The notes below the pieces were generated by a model, which ran no database searches, was not told the origin of the DNA, and worked only from the letters and a program-made list of their open reading frames with translations. Made by a program: the position numbers and the translations under genes. This document shows positions 13,570 to 20,908 of a stretch of 21,483 bases of DNA, piece after piece. This DNA comes from an uncultured Campylobacter sp. (GTDB lineage: Bacteria > Campylobacterota > Campylobacteria > Campylobacterales > Campylobacteraceae): assembly GCF_937996225.1 (NCBI RefSeq), contig NZ_CALKTC010000018.1, forward strand, positions 1-21,483, read 5' to 3'. Each line of letters opens with the position of its first letter. The stretch's first letter is position 1.

Positions 13570-16524
13570 GTGATTTTTTTAGGCATTGACGTAGGATCAA
13601 CCACTGTTAAAACGGTAGTTTTAAACGAAAAATATGAAATTTTAAGCAAGAGCTACGAGCGGCATTTGGCAAAGCCCAAGGAGCTGGTGCTGGATAAAAT
13701 TTTGCAAATTCAAAAAAGCTACGCAGGCGAGCAATTCAGCGTCGCCATAGCGGGTTCGGCGGGCATGGGCATCGCCAAAAATTGTAAAATTCCGTTCGTC
13801 CAAGAGGTTTTTGCTACCTCGCTCGGCGTCAAGCGGATGTTTCCGAAGACCGACGTCGTCATTGAGCTCGGCGGAGAGGACGCTAAAATTTTATTTCTCA
13901 CGGGCGGACTTGAGGAGCGTATGAACGGCTCATGCGCGGGCGGCACCGGCGCATTTATCGACCAGATGACCAATCTTTTGCATCTGGATATCACGGAGCT
14001 TGACCGCCTAAGCTTTGCGGCGAATAAAATTTACCCAATCGCCTCACGCTGCGGCGTATTCGCCAAAAGCGACATTCAGCCGCTCTTAAATCAGGGCGTA
14101 CGTAAGGAGGATATCAGCGCCAGTATCTACGCCGCGGTCGTCGAGCAGACGATCTCGGGGCTTGCGCAAGGTCGCGAGGTTAAGGGCAATATCCTATTCT
14201 TGGGCGGTCCGTTGTTTTTCCTAAAAGGCCTTCAGGCGCGCTTTAAAGAGGTGCTAAAGCTTACCGACGAAACCGCGACCTTCCCGGACATCGCGCCTTA
14301 TTTCGTGGCCTACGGCAGCGCGCTGTATGCAAAAGATACGGGCGAGATGTTAAATTTAGATGAGACGATCGCGCTTTTAAAAAAGGAGCCCGACAGAACC
14401 GCGCTGGAAGCCGAGCCGCCGCTTTTCAAAGACAGAGCGGAATTTGACGAGTTCATCGCCCGCCATGCCCGCGCGAGCGTGCCTAAAGTGGATATCCACA
14501 CCTACAGCGGAGACGCGTATTTGGGCGTGGATTGCGGCAGTACCACGATCAAAGTCGTGTTGATGGGTGCAAACTACGAGCTATTGTATAAATTTTATTC
14601 CTCCAATAAAGGCGATCCCGTCGATATCCTGCTGCCGCGTCTTAAGGAGCTATACGATCTTTGCGAAGGTCGCATTAAAATCAAAGGTAGCGGCGTTACC
14701 GGCTACGGCGAGGATCTCATTAAAACCGCCTTTCGCTTCGATTACGGTATCGTCGAGACGATCGCGCATTATAGCGCCGCACGCCACTTCAATCCAAAGG
14801 TCGATTTCATCATAGACATTGGCGGTCAGGACATCAAGTGCTTCTCCATTAAAGACAGCAATATTGATTCTATTGTGTTAAACGAGGCGTGCAGCTCGGG
14901 CTGCGGCTCGTTTTTGCAAACCTTTTCAAATTCTTTGGGCTACGACATTAAAGATTTTGCAAACCTAGCCCTTTTTGCAACCCATCCCGCTAAGCTTGGT
15001 AGCCGCTGCACGGTCTTCATGAACTCTTCGGTTAAGCAAGCTCAAAAAGACGGCGCTACGATCGAGGATATCAGCGCTGGACTTGCTATTAGCGTCATCA
15101 AAAATGCGATCTATAAGGTCATCCGCGTGCGAAACGCCGACGATTTGGGTCAAAACATCGTAGTGCAGGGCGGGACATTTTTAAACAATGCCGTGCTGCG
15201 TGCCTTCGAAAAAGAGCTCGACAAGGACGTGATCCGTCTAGATATCAGCGAGCTTATGGGCGCATACGGCGCAGCGCTTTTTGCCAAAAATAATGCAAAC
15301 GAGCGCACCGATATGATCAGTCGTGCAGAGCTTGAAAATTTCACTCATCGCAGCGAATTTAGCGTCTGCAAGCTCTGTACGAACAAATGCCCGCTTACGA
15401 TCAGCTACTTCGGCGATACTAAATTTGTCTCGGGTAATAAATGCGAGCGCGGCGCGGGCAAGGAGATCCGCCACGATATCACGAATTTGTTTGAGTTTAA
15501 AAACGAGCTTTTGCGAAAATATCGTAAGCCGCCGAAGCAAGACGCACCGCGAGTCGGAATTCCGTTTGTTTTGAATATGTTTGAGATGATTCCGTTTTGG
15601 AGTGCGTTTTTTGAAAATTTAGGCATGAGCGTCGTGCTGTCGCAAAAGCCGCGAAAAGAGACGCTGTTTTTAGCAAGCCAAAGCATCCCGAGCGATACCG
15701 TCTGCTACCCGGCTAAAAGCGTGCACGGCCACATCTACGATCTGCTAAATAAGAGCGTCGATTTTATTTTCTATCCGTGTATGAGCTACAGCCTGGATGA
15801 AAATATCAGCGAGAACTGCTACAACTGCCCCGTAGTCGCATACTATCCCGAACTGATACGCGCGAACGTAGGTGCGCTGGAGGAGAAAAAATTTCTCTAT
15901 CCGCACGTGGATCTTAATATGCAAGATTCGTTTTGCAAAACGATGCAGGCTGAGCTTGCGGACGCCGGGTATAAATTTCATTCTGACGCCGTGAAAAACG
16001 CCGTCTTGCAAGGCCTTAAGGAGCTGCAAAACTATAAAAATACCGTTTTAATAAAAGGCGAGGAGACCCTAAAAGAGATACAAAGTAGCGGTGCCAGCGC
16101 CATTGTGCTAGCGGGTCGCCCGTATCATATTGATAAGACGATCAACCACGGCATTGATCGCTATCTAAATTCCTTGGGCTTTATAGTGCTTAGCGAGGAC
16201 GCGCTGCCGCTTAGCAGGGTGCAGACGAAAAGCCTTAATCAATGGACCTACCACGCCAGGCTTTATAGCGCGGCGCGGTTCATCTGTAAATACCCGCGCA
16301 TGCAGCTGGTGCAGCTAGTTAGCTTCGGTTGCGGGATCGACGCGATCACGGGCGACGAGGTGCGCGACATACTGCGTCAAAACGGTAAAATTTACACTCA
16401 ACTTAAAATCGACGAGGTTACGAACCTAGGTGCGGTCAAGATCCGCCTGCGTAGCCTAAAAGCGACTATGATAGAGCGCGAAAGGCAAGGCGCGCAACAA
16501 GAAGCAAGAAAGGATGCACGCTAA
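13570..16524 (+). CDS. Giant acyl-CoA dehydratase activase: two ASKHA ATPase domains plus CoA-activase domain
   Basis: 984 residues. Residues 2-260 and 317-573 are two copies of the BadF/BadG/BcrA/BcrD (HgdC) activase ATPase, each opening with a phosphate loop (FLGIDVGSTTVK at 3-14; YLGVDCGSTTIK at 317-328). Cluster-type cysteines are C122 and C161 in the first copy (NGSCAGGTG, SRCGVFAKSD) and C441/C445 and C480 in the second. From about 597 the DUF2229-type region carries CKLCTNKC (600-607), C625, SDTVCYPAK (C712), YPCMSY (C737), NCYNC (750-753) and SFGCG (C921). In characterised activases ATP hydrolysis fires one electron from a [4Fe-4S] cluster at the dimer interface into a dehydratase or reductase; here two ATPases sit in one chain. 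The substrate is unknown. GTG start; a weak AAAGAG precedes it. It overlaps the next gene by one base. Confidence 0.9.
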   Translation: MIFLGIDVGSTTVKTVVLNEKYEILSKSYERHLAKPKELVLDKILQIQKSYAGEQFSVAIAGSAGMGIAKNCKIPFVQEVFATSLGVKRMFPKTDVVIELGGEDAKILFLTGGLEERMNGSCAGGTGAFIDQMTNLLHLDITELDRLSFAANKIYPIASRCGVFAKSDIQPLLNQGVRKEDISASIYAAVVEQTISGLAQGREVKGNILFLGGPLFFLKGLQARFKEVLKLTDETATFPDIAPYFVAYGSALYAKDTGEMLNLDETIALLKKEPDRTALEAEPPLFKDRAEFDEFIARHARASVPKVDIHTYSGDAYLGVDCGSTTIKVVLMGANYELLYKFYSSNKGDPVDILLPRLKELYDLCEGRIKIKGSGVTGYGEDLIKTAFRFDYGIVETIAHYSAARHFNPKVDFIIDIGGQDIKCFSIKDSNIDSIVLNEACSSGCGSFLQTFSNSLGYDIKDFANLALFATHPAKLGSRCTVFMNSSVKQAQKDGATIEDISAGLAISVIKNAIYKVIRVRNADDLGQNIVVQGGTFLNNAVLRAFEKELDKDVIRLDISELMGAYGAALFAKNNANERTDMISRAELENFTHRSEFSVCKLCTNKCPLTISYFGDTKFVSGNKCERGAGKEIRHDITNLFEFKNELLRKYRKPPKQDAPRVGIPFVLNMFEMIPFWSAFFENLGMSVVLSQKPRKETLFLASQSIPSDTVCYPAKSVHGHIYDLLNKSVDFIFYPCMSYSLDENISENCYNCPVVAYYPELIRANVGALEEKKFLYPHVDLNMQDSFCKTMQAELADAGYKFHSDAVKNAVLQGLKELQNYKNTVLIKGEETLKEIQSSGASAIVLAGRPYHIDKTINHGIDRYLNSLGFIVLSEDALPLSRVQTKSLNQWTYHARLYSAARFICKYPRMQLVQLVSFGCGIDAITGDEVRDILRQNGKIYTQLKIDEVTNLGAVKIRLRSLKATMIERERQGAQQEARKDAR

Positions 16525-17741
16525 TGTTTGCCAAATTTACAAAAGATATGAAAGCGACCCACACGATATTGATCCCCACGATGATCGATCCGCATTTTCG
16601 CTTTATGCAAGGCGTGCTGCGCGACGAGGGCTATAAGAGCGTCTTGCTCGGCGAAAATCGTCAAAATATCGTCGAGGAGGGGCTTCGCAGCGTGCATAAC
16701 GACATGTGCTACCCCGCGCTGCTCGTCATCGGGCAGTTTATCGATGCGCTAAAAAGCGGCGAGTTTGATACGCACAAGGTGGCGCTTCTCATCAGCCAAA
16801 CGGGCGGCGGCTGCAGAGCGAGCAACTACATAAATTTGCTTCGCAAAGCGCTTGAGGACAGCGGCTTTAGTTATGTCCCTGCGATCTCGTTAAATTTCGG
16901 CTCGCTAGATGAGAATGAATTTAGCCTCGGCAAAAAATCGCTTCTAAAGCTCTTCGCCGCGATATTTTACGGCGATTTGATGATGGGGTTGTATAATCAG
17001 TGCAAGCCCTACGAAAAGATCAAAAACCAAACGAATGAAATTTACGAACTCTGCGCCGAGCGGATCAAAAATTTGACCGATCAAAGATCGTTCTTCAATC
17101 TCAAAAAAAATTTCAAATTTATCCTCTCGCAGTTCGCTAAAATCGAGCGCGACGATAAGCCGCGAGTGAAAGTAGGCATCGTGGGCGAAATTTATCTCAA
17201 ATACTCGCCCATCGGCAACAACGGCCTAAACGCCTACCTCATTCGCGAAAATGCCGAGCCCGTAAATACGGGGCTGATGGACTTCGTACTTACCTGCATC
17301 TACGATGCGGTCTACGACAAGCAGCTCTACGGCAAGGGCGGCGTGGCGTATTACGGCTCGCTTGCGGTCGCTAAGGTAGTGGAATTTTTCCAGCGCATGA
17401 TGATTAAGCAGATGAAGCGTTTTGGCTTTCGCGCGCCGAGTCCATTTAGCGAGGTTCGTGCCGCCGCTGACGGCTACATCGGTCACGGCGTGAAGATGGG
17501 CGAGGGCTGGCTGCTGACGGCTGAGATGGTCGAGTTCATGCGCCACGGCATACAAAACGTCGTGTGCGCGCAGCCCTTCGGCTGCCTGCCAAACCACATC
17601 ATCGCGCGCGGAATGATCCGAAAGATCAAACAAAACTACCCGCAAGCAAACATCGCCGCTATCGACTACGACCCGGGCGCAAGCGCGGTAAATCAAGAAA
17701 ACCGTATAAAGCTGATGCTTGCTAACGCAAATCGAAAGTAG
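16524..17741 (+). CDS. 2-hydroxyacyl-CoA dehydratase (HgdB-type) related protein
   Basis: 405 residues, resembling the C-terminal portion of the ~1400-residue fused activase/dehydratase-like proteins of anaerobes; here it is a separate gene. Landmarks are HTILIPTMIDPHFRFMQGVLR (13-33), NDMCYPALLVIGQF (C62), SQTGGGCRASNY (C97), VGIVGEIYLKYSPIGNNGL (217-235), VCAQPFGCLPNH (C348, C354) and the terminal AAIDYDPGASAVNQENRIKLM. The conserved cysteines suggest an Fe-S cluster. It starts at TAATG overlapping the stop of the activase gene, with AAAGGA upstream, so the two products are almost certainly made together and likely form one complex. The reaction is unassigned; 2-hydroxyglutaryl-CoA dehydration should not be assumed because no CoA-transferase or pathway gene is nearby. 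Confidence 0.88.
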   Translation: MFAKFTKDMKATHTILIPTMIDPHFRFMQGVLRDEGYKSVLLGENRQNIVEEGLRSVHNDMCYPALLVIGQFIDALKSGEFDTHKVALLISQTGGGCRASNYINLLRKALEDSGFSYVPAISLNFGSLDENEFSLGKKSLLKLFAAIFYGDLMMGLYNQCKPYEKIKNQTNEIYELCAERIKNLTDQRSFFNLKKNFKFILSQFAKIERDDKPRVKVGIVGEIYLKYSPIGNNGLNAYLIRENAEPVNTGLMDFVLTCIYDAVYDKQLYGKGGVAYYGSLAVAKVVEFFQRMMIKQMKRFGFRAPSPFSEVRAAADGYIGHGVKMGEGWLLTAEMVEFMRHGIQNVVCAQPFGCLPNHIIARGMIRKIKQNYPQANIAAIDYDPGASAVNQENRIKLMLANANRK

Positions 17742-17760
17742 CGTGCCGCATATCAAAAAT

Positions 17761-17787
17761 GGCTTTGGAATTTTAGATTCTAAAGCC
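17761..17787 (+). terminator. Stem-loop after the activase operon, probable terminator
   Basis: GGCTTTGGAAT pairs with ATTCTAAAGCC over 11 positions (one G·T wobble) around a 5-nt loop, 19 nt after the stop codon at 17739-17741. The downstream sequence TATCGTAAAATTTT lacks a long U-run, so termination efficiency is uncertain. Confidence 0.45.
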
Positions 17788-17969
17788 TATCGTAAAATTT
17801 TAAAATTTAAAAGCAAGCTCGCGATGATGGTTAAATTTTGACGCACAAATGGCTCGCTTCCTTTCGCGAAATTTTCTCGAGATTTTAAAATTTTAAATCT
17901 CGATAGTGCTCTTGTGCTTCTTTTACCTCTTCCGCGCGTTCTGGCTTTAATTCTTGCGAAATTTCATCG

Positions 17970-18020
17970 GAATTTTATGGAAGTCCGCGTGAAATTCTAC
18001 GCGTCGCCGCCATAAAATTC
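17970..18020. repeat. Compound inverted repeat upstream of the lipoprotein gene
   Basis: Outer arms GAATTTTATGG (17970-17980) and CCATAAAATTC (18010-18020) pair perfectly over 11 bp. Inside, CGCGT (17986-17990) pairs with ACGCG (17999-18003) around an 8-nt loop. It ends about 95 nt before the lipoprotein ATG and upstream of its promoter candidate, so it may be a protein-binding or cruciform site rather than an mRNA leader element. Confidence 0.55.
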
Positions 18021-18080
18021 TATCACATAATTCCATTCCGCCGCGCCGTAAAATTCCACTTTCGTTAAGGCAAAATTTAA

Positions 18081-18086
18081 TACAAT
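18081..18086 (+). promoter_or_regulatory. Candidate -10 for the lipoprotein gene
   Basis: TACAAT, in the context TTTAATACAATCCG, lies 28 nt before the ATG at 18115. AAAGGA at 18104-18109 is the ribosome site. Confidence 0.4.
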
Positions 18087-18114
18087 CCGTCTTTAAATTT
18101 TACAAAGGAAGTTT

Positions 18115-18744
18115 ATGAAATTTTGGATTTGCGGCGCGGTTTTGGCACTATGCTGTGGAGTTTTTAGCGGATGTGCGAGTAAGAATTTGCCAGGCTACAT
18201 GCAGGGGCGCGAGCACATTGTCGCGATGAGTGCGGAATCCGGCGGGCAGCTGCGTATGAGCGGCGAGATTTACGATTATGTATTTGATGCGAATCTCAGC
18301 GCCGTGCGCGCCAAGGTCGCGAGTCTGGCGTCGCTAAATAAAAATGCGATAAGGCGCAACGTAAGCATGCTCACGATCGACAGATATAACGAGGGCAGCG
18401 ATGCTGCGTATATTCAGCATGAAATCGAGCTTGTAAAATACGATCTGCCGCTATCCGTGCAGGCTAAGCTGATGGACGACCCAGAGCAGCTGGAGCCCGC
18501 GTATAGTTCTACGTTTCGCTACTCTTATCTGATCGAAGGCAAATATTTTAAGCGCCTAAAAGATCACGACGAGCTGCGCAGATCGCACCGCCTAAGCGTA
18601 CCGATCGAATACCCCGCGCGTATAGCGGTCGATAGCGGGATCAAAAGCGAGCGCGATGCGAAAATGGATACCGACATGCAAGGGCTCATCGTGATGCCGC
18701 TAATGATGCCAGTGCTGCTTTTAGGCAGTATCCTAGGCGGCTGA
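18115..18744 (+). CDS. Lipoprotein of unknown function
   Basis: 209 residues. The N-terminus MKFWICGAVLALCCGVFSGC is a type II signal peptide with lipobox F-S-G-C, so Cys20 is the expected lipidated residue and the protein is periplasmic, anchored to the inner or outer membrane. The mature part is mixed alpha/beta, with a charged middle (YFKRLKDHDELRRSHRLSVPIEYPARI). The last 20 residues are hydrophobic (GLIVMPLMMPVLLLGSILGG, 190-209), unusual for a lipoprotein, and could be a second membrane contact. I do not recognise the family. It has its own promoter candidate and is monocistronic; the tRNA-Ser gene follows on the opposite strand about 50 bp away. Confidence 0.85.
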   Translation: MKFWICGAVLALCCGVFSGCASKNLPGYMQGREHIVAMSAESGGQLRMSGEIYDYVFDANLSAVRAKVASLASLNKNAIRRNVSMLTIDRYNEGSDAAYIQHEIELVKYDLPLSVQAKLMDDPEQLEPAYSSTFRYSYLIEGKYFKRLKDHDELRRSHRLSVPIEYPARIAVDSGIKSERDAKMDTDMQGLIVMPLMMPVLLLGSILGG

Positions 18745-18795
18745 AATCAGCTGAATCACGGAAGTGAAATTTTATTGATTTAAATTCTAAGGTAG

Positions 18796-18886
18796 TGGCG
18801 GACAGAGAGGGATTTGAACCCTCGAGCCCCGGTTAGAAGCTGCACCCTTAGCAGGGGTGTGGTTTCGGCCACTCACCCATCTGTCC
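18796..18886 (-). tRNA. tRNA-Ser(GCU)
   Basis: Read on the minus strand, the acceptor GGACAGA (18880-18886) pairs with TCTGTCC (18800-18806), followed by discriminator G and an encoded CCA (18796-18798). The anticodon stem CACCC/GGGTG holds the loop CTGCTAA, anticodon GCT (18850-18852), which reads AGC/AGU serine codons. A long variable arm (GCAGCTTCTAACCGGGGC region) and the T arm GAGGG-TTCAAAT-CCCTC fit a class II serine tRNA. Confidence 0.95.
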
Positions 18887-18901
18887 ACAAAAAGAAATCG
18901 C

Positions 18902-18907
18902 ATTATA
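18902..18907 (-). promoter_or_regulatory. Promoter -10 of tRNA-Ser
   Basis: A perfect TATAAT on the minus strand ends 15 nt upstream of the mature tRNA 5' end, placing transcription start about 8 nt before it. There is no recognisable -35, as usual in this group. Confidence 0.55.
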
Positions 18908-19515
18908 CATAACTAATCTAATAATGGGCTTAAATTAGCTCAGCTCGCAGAATTTATCACCGCGCGGATATTTGAGCTGGCGGCACAAAGAGATATAATG
19001 AGTCAAAACACTCGGCGTAGATAATTTATACTTGCTTACATAGCTTCTGCGAAACTTAAAACTTACGCGAGCTTTTAAAGTATGTGCGAGCAGAAATTTT
19101 GCGTCCATGCGTTATTCTGCGGCAAAATTTTAAAATTTTAAATTCAGCCGGGCGCGAATTTTAAAATCCGGCTTACAAGCAAAATTTCAAAATCCCGTGT
19201 AAGCGCAAAATTTTAGGATTTAGGGTTTTACGATCTGCGTAATTCTTAAATTTTAAGCATATTTAAGCTTTAAAATTTCGAAAATTTCAAAGCTTAAAAA
19301 TTTCAATAATTTTGGTTGTGAGGATTTTAAAATTTGGAATTTTTTAAAATTCCAAATTTTAAGATTGATGACACTCTAAGATCTCGCAAATATAAAAATC
19401 TTTAAAATTCTAAGAATTCCAAAGGTTAGAAATTTTAAAATTTTAATATCAATCAGATTCTAAAATCCCGTTAGCTAAAGCGTTTTAAATTCCAAGAATT
19501 CCAAACGTGCGCGAT
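18908..19515. other. 0.6-kb non-coding, palindrome-rich stretch
   Basis: No reading frame looks like a gene. Between 19094 and 19365 five inverted repeats follow one another: AAATTTTGC/GCAAAATTT (19094-19130), GCCGG/CCGGC (19147-19172), GCTTACA/TGTAAGC (19171-19204), a hairpin with arms TTTAAGCTTT-like (19262-19298, 10 bp plus 6 bp) and the large repeat at 19324-19365. Further on, AATTCTAAGAATTCCAAA (about 19407-19423) recurs with one change near 19488-19505. AAATTTTAAAATTT words are dense. It lies downstream of the minus-strand bactofilin gene and upstream of the tRNA. Confidence 0.6.
19324..19365. repeat. Large inverted repeat, 17-bp perfect arms
   Basis: Arms 19327-19343 and 19346-19362 are exact reverse complements over 17 bp, separated by TT. 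Pairing extends by a G·U and two further pairs to 19324/19365. The core is TTTGGAATTTT against AAAATTCCAAA. It could end the bactofilin transcript coming from the right, or extrude as a cruciform. Confidence 0.6.
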
Positions 19516-19932
19516 TTATTCGCCTAGAGCTTTGTCGATAAGCTTGACGTCTTCGCTTGCGCTGCCGTCGATGACTAGGGCTTGATCGCCGCCACTTACC
19601 GCACTTTTTCCGTTAAATTTCGCGCCCACTTCGATGCCGAAGCTTTGCGATAGCACGTCGCCTACGAGTACGCCGCCGCCTAGCAGCTCGACGAGCTCAG
19701 CTTCGATATTGCCGAAAAATTTGCCGCTGATTACGATATGCTTGGCCCTGATCGAGCCGCGCGCGGTACCATTTTTACCGATGACGACAGTATTATCGGA
19801 GATCACGTCGCCTTCGACATTGCCATCGATATGCAAAATGCACGACAGGTGCAGCTCTCCTTTGATGAGCGTGCCTGACGAGATTATTGTTGTTTGAGCG
19901 GTGTTTGCATCGCCTTTATTAAAGATTGCCAT
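19516..19932 (-). CDS. ccmA: Bactofilin (CcmA-like)
   Basis: A polymer-forming cytoskeletal protein that sets helical cell shape; in H. pylori CcmA works with Csd peptidases. 138 residues: a short disordered N-terminus, then a right-handed beta-helix of repeated hydrophobic strands (TIISSGTLIKGELHLSCILHIDGNVEGDVISDNTVVIG and on to GGVLVGDVL), ending in a short acidic tail. The ATG at 19932 is preceded by AAGGAGG with 10-nt spacing. Both site and start lie inside the upstream peptidase gene, giving a 49-bp overlap in another frame. The pairing with an M23 peptidase is the csd1–ccmA arrangement; C. jejuni has the same pair (pgp3 and bactofilin). Confidence 0.93.
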   Translation of the reverse strand: MAIFNKGDANTAQTTIISSGTLIKGELHLSCILHIDGNVEGDVISDNTVVIGKNGTARGSIRAKHIVISGKFFGNIEAELVELLGGGVLVGDVLSQSFGIEVGAKFNGKSAVSGGDQALVIDGSASEDVKLIDKALGE

Positions 19933-20801
19933 GGGACATCTTCCTCCTTAGTAAAAATTTCTTTGTAATTTTTTTCGTTCCAGTTGATGAAATTTAGCGG
20001 ATCTAACGGCAGCTGCAAAAACCTAATCTCGTAGTGCAGATGAGGTCCGGTGCTAAGCCCGGTGTTGCCGCTAAAAGCGATAAGATCGCCTTTGTTTACA
20101 AACTCGCCTACTTTGCGAGTTAAATTTGAATCCAAATGCGCATATCGTGTCGTAAAGCCGTAGTTGTGGCGAATCTCGACTAGATTGCCATAGCCAGTAG
20201 CACCCGCGCCGCTGTATTGGATGATACCGTCTGCAGGCGCGTAGATAGGCGTTTTAGGCGGCGTACGTAGATCAACGCCCGGGTGAAACTGCTTGCGCTT
20301 TAAGATAGGATGGTTGCGCCAGCCGAATTTCTCGCTGAGCTGATAAGTGCGCATTACCCTGCCGTTTGGGATCTGCATAAAAATTTCTTTTATCAGCGCG
20401 TCGGAGAATTTTTCGTTGATGATCTTTTGCGCGCGCTCTTTGATCTCTTGTTCGGAAGTAGGTTTGATGTGAGATAGGCGGTCGATCGCGCGCTCATCCT
20501 CCTCAGGATCAAGCCCAAACTGATGCTCCAAATCCGAAATTTTACCCTCGATGGCTTCAAATTCCATCTGACTTGCCGCGATACCGTCGCGAAGTTTTTG
20601 ATTTAGCTCGTTAAGCTCGGTTTTGGTTCGCGAAAGGCTATCGATTTTAGAGCCCAGATACCTGATATATAGCGCACCCGTGACGAAAACGGTAAAAACA
20701 AATAGCACCAAATATAACGCGATCTTTTTGATGATTTGCGAAAGCAAAAAATTCCTAGAGCCGTTAAGGTCGGTTATAGTTATCATAAATTTGTTTTTCA
20801 T
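19884..20801 (-). CDS. M23 (LytM) peptidoglycan DD-endopeptidase, Csd1/Pgp3-like
   Basis: 305 residues. One membrane anchor (about 27-47), a periplasmic coiled coil (about 50-97), then a LytM domain (about 155-273) with every zinc and catalytic residue: H173 and D177 (HPGVD), H222 (RYAHL), H254 and H256 (GPHLHYE). An active DD-endopeptidase cutting peptide cross-links, needed for curved or helical shape in H. pylori (Csd1) and C. jejuni (Pgp3), is the expected role. It overlaps ccmA by 49 bp, so the two are co-expressed. The ATG has no Shine-Dalgarno, and a near-consensus promoter lies only 9 nt upstream, implying a leaderless mRNA. The alternative start Met6 also lacks a ribosome site. Confidence 0.92.
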   Translation of the reverse strand: MKNKFMITITDLNGSRNFLLSQIIKKIALYLVLFVFTVFVTGALYIRYLGSKIDSLSRTKTELNELNQKLRDGIAASQMEFEAIEGKISDLEHQFGLDPEEDERAIDRLSHIKPTSEQEIKERAQKIINEKFSDALIKEIFMQIPNGRVMRTYQLSEKFGWRNHPILKRKQFHPGVDLRTPPKTPIYAPADGIIQYSGAGATGYGNLVEIRHNYGFTTRYAHLDSNLTRKVGEFVNKGDLIAFSGNTGLSTGPHLHYEIRFLQLPLDPLNFINWNEKNYKEIFTKEEDVPWQSLIKAMQTPLKQQ

Positions 20802-20809
20802 AATGCGGC

Positions 20810-20838
20810 ATTATAATGCAGCATAGCTGAAATTTCAA
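20810..20838 (-). promoter_or_regulatory. Near-consensus promoter of the M23 peptidase–bactofilin operon
   Basis: On the minus strand TTGAAA (20833-20838), a 17-nt spacer and TATAAT (20810-20815). The expected start of transcription is 20802-20804, and the ATG begins at 20801. An overlapping palindrome ATAATGC-G-GCATTAT (20800-20814) spans the -10 and the start codon and could bind a repressor. Confidence 0.6.
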
Positions 20839-20908
20839 AAAAATTGTAGATAAATTTAAAAGCCATTTAATTTCAAAATTTCACTAAAAGATAAAATTTA
20901 TTACTTAG

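Larger units (their letters stand above)
17742..18114. other. Gene-free stretch with three hairpins between activase and lipoprotein genes
   Basis: 373 bp with no credible gene on either strand. It contains the stem-loop 17761-17787, a perfect 9-bp hairpin TCGAGATTT/AAATCTCGA (17877-17903, 9-nt loop), the compound hairpin 17970-18020 and a promoter candidate near 18081 for the lipoprotein gene. Confidence 0.6.

Noticed and set aside
17226..17756. 176-codon open frame on the minus strand
   Set aside because: It is antisense to the conserved C-terminus of the HgdB-like gene, His/Val/Arg-rich as expected of an antisense shadow, with no ribosome site.
19094..19505. AT-rich repeats considered as a CRISPR array
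   Set aside because: Repeat words vary in length and sequence, spacing is irregular and no cas gene is nearby.
18887..19515. Gap next to tRNA-Ser considered as an integrated-element attachment region
   Set aside because: No integrase, no duplicate of the tRNA 3' end and no mobile-element genes are present in the window.
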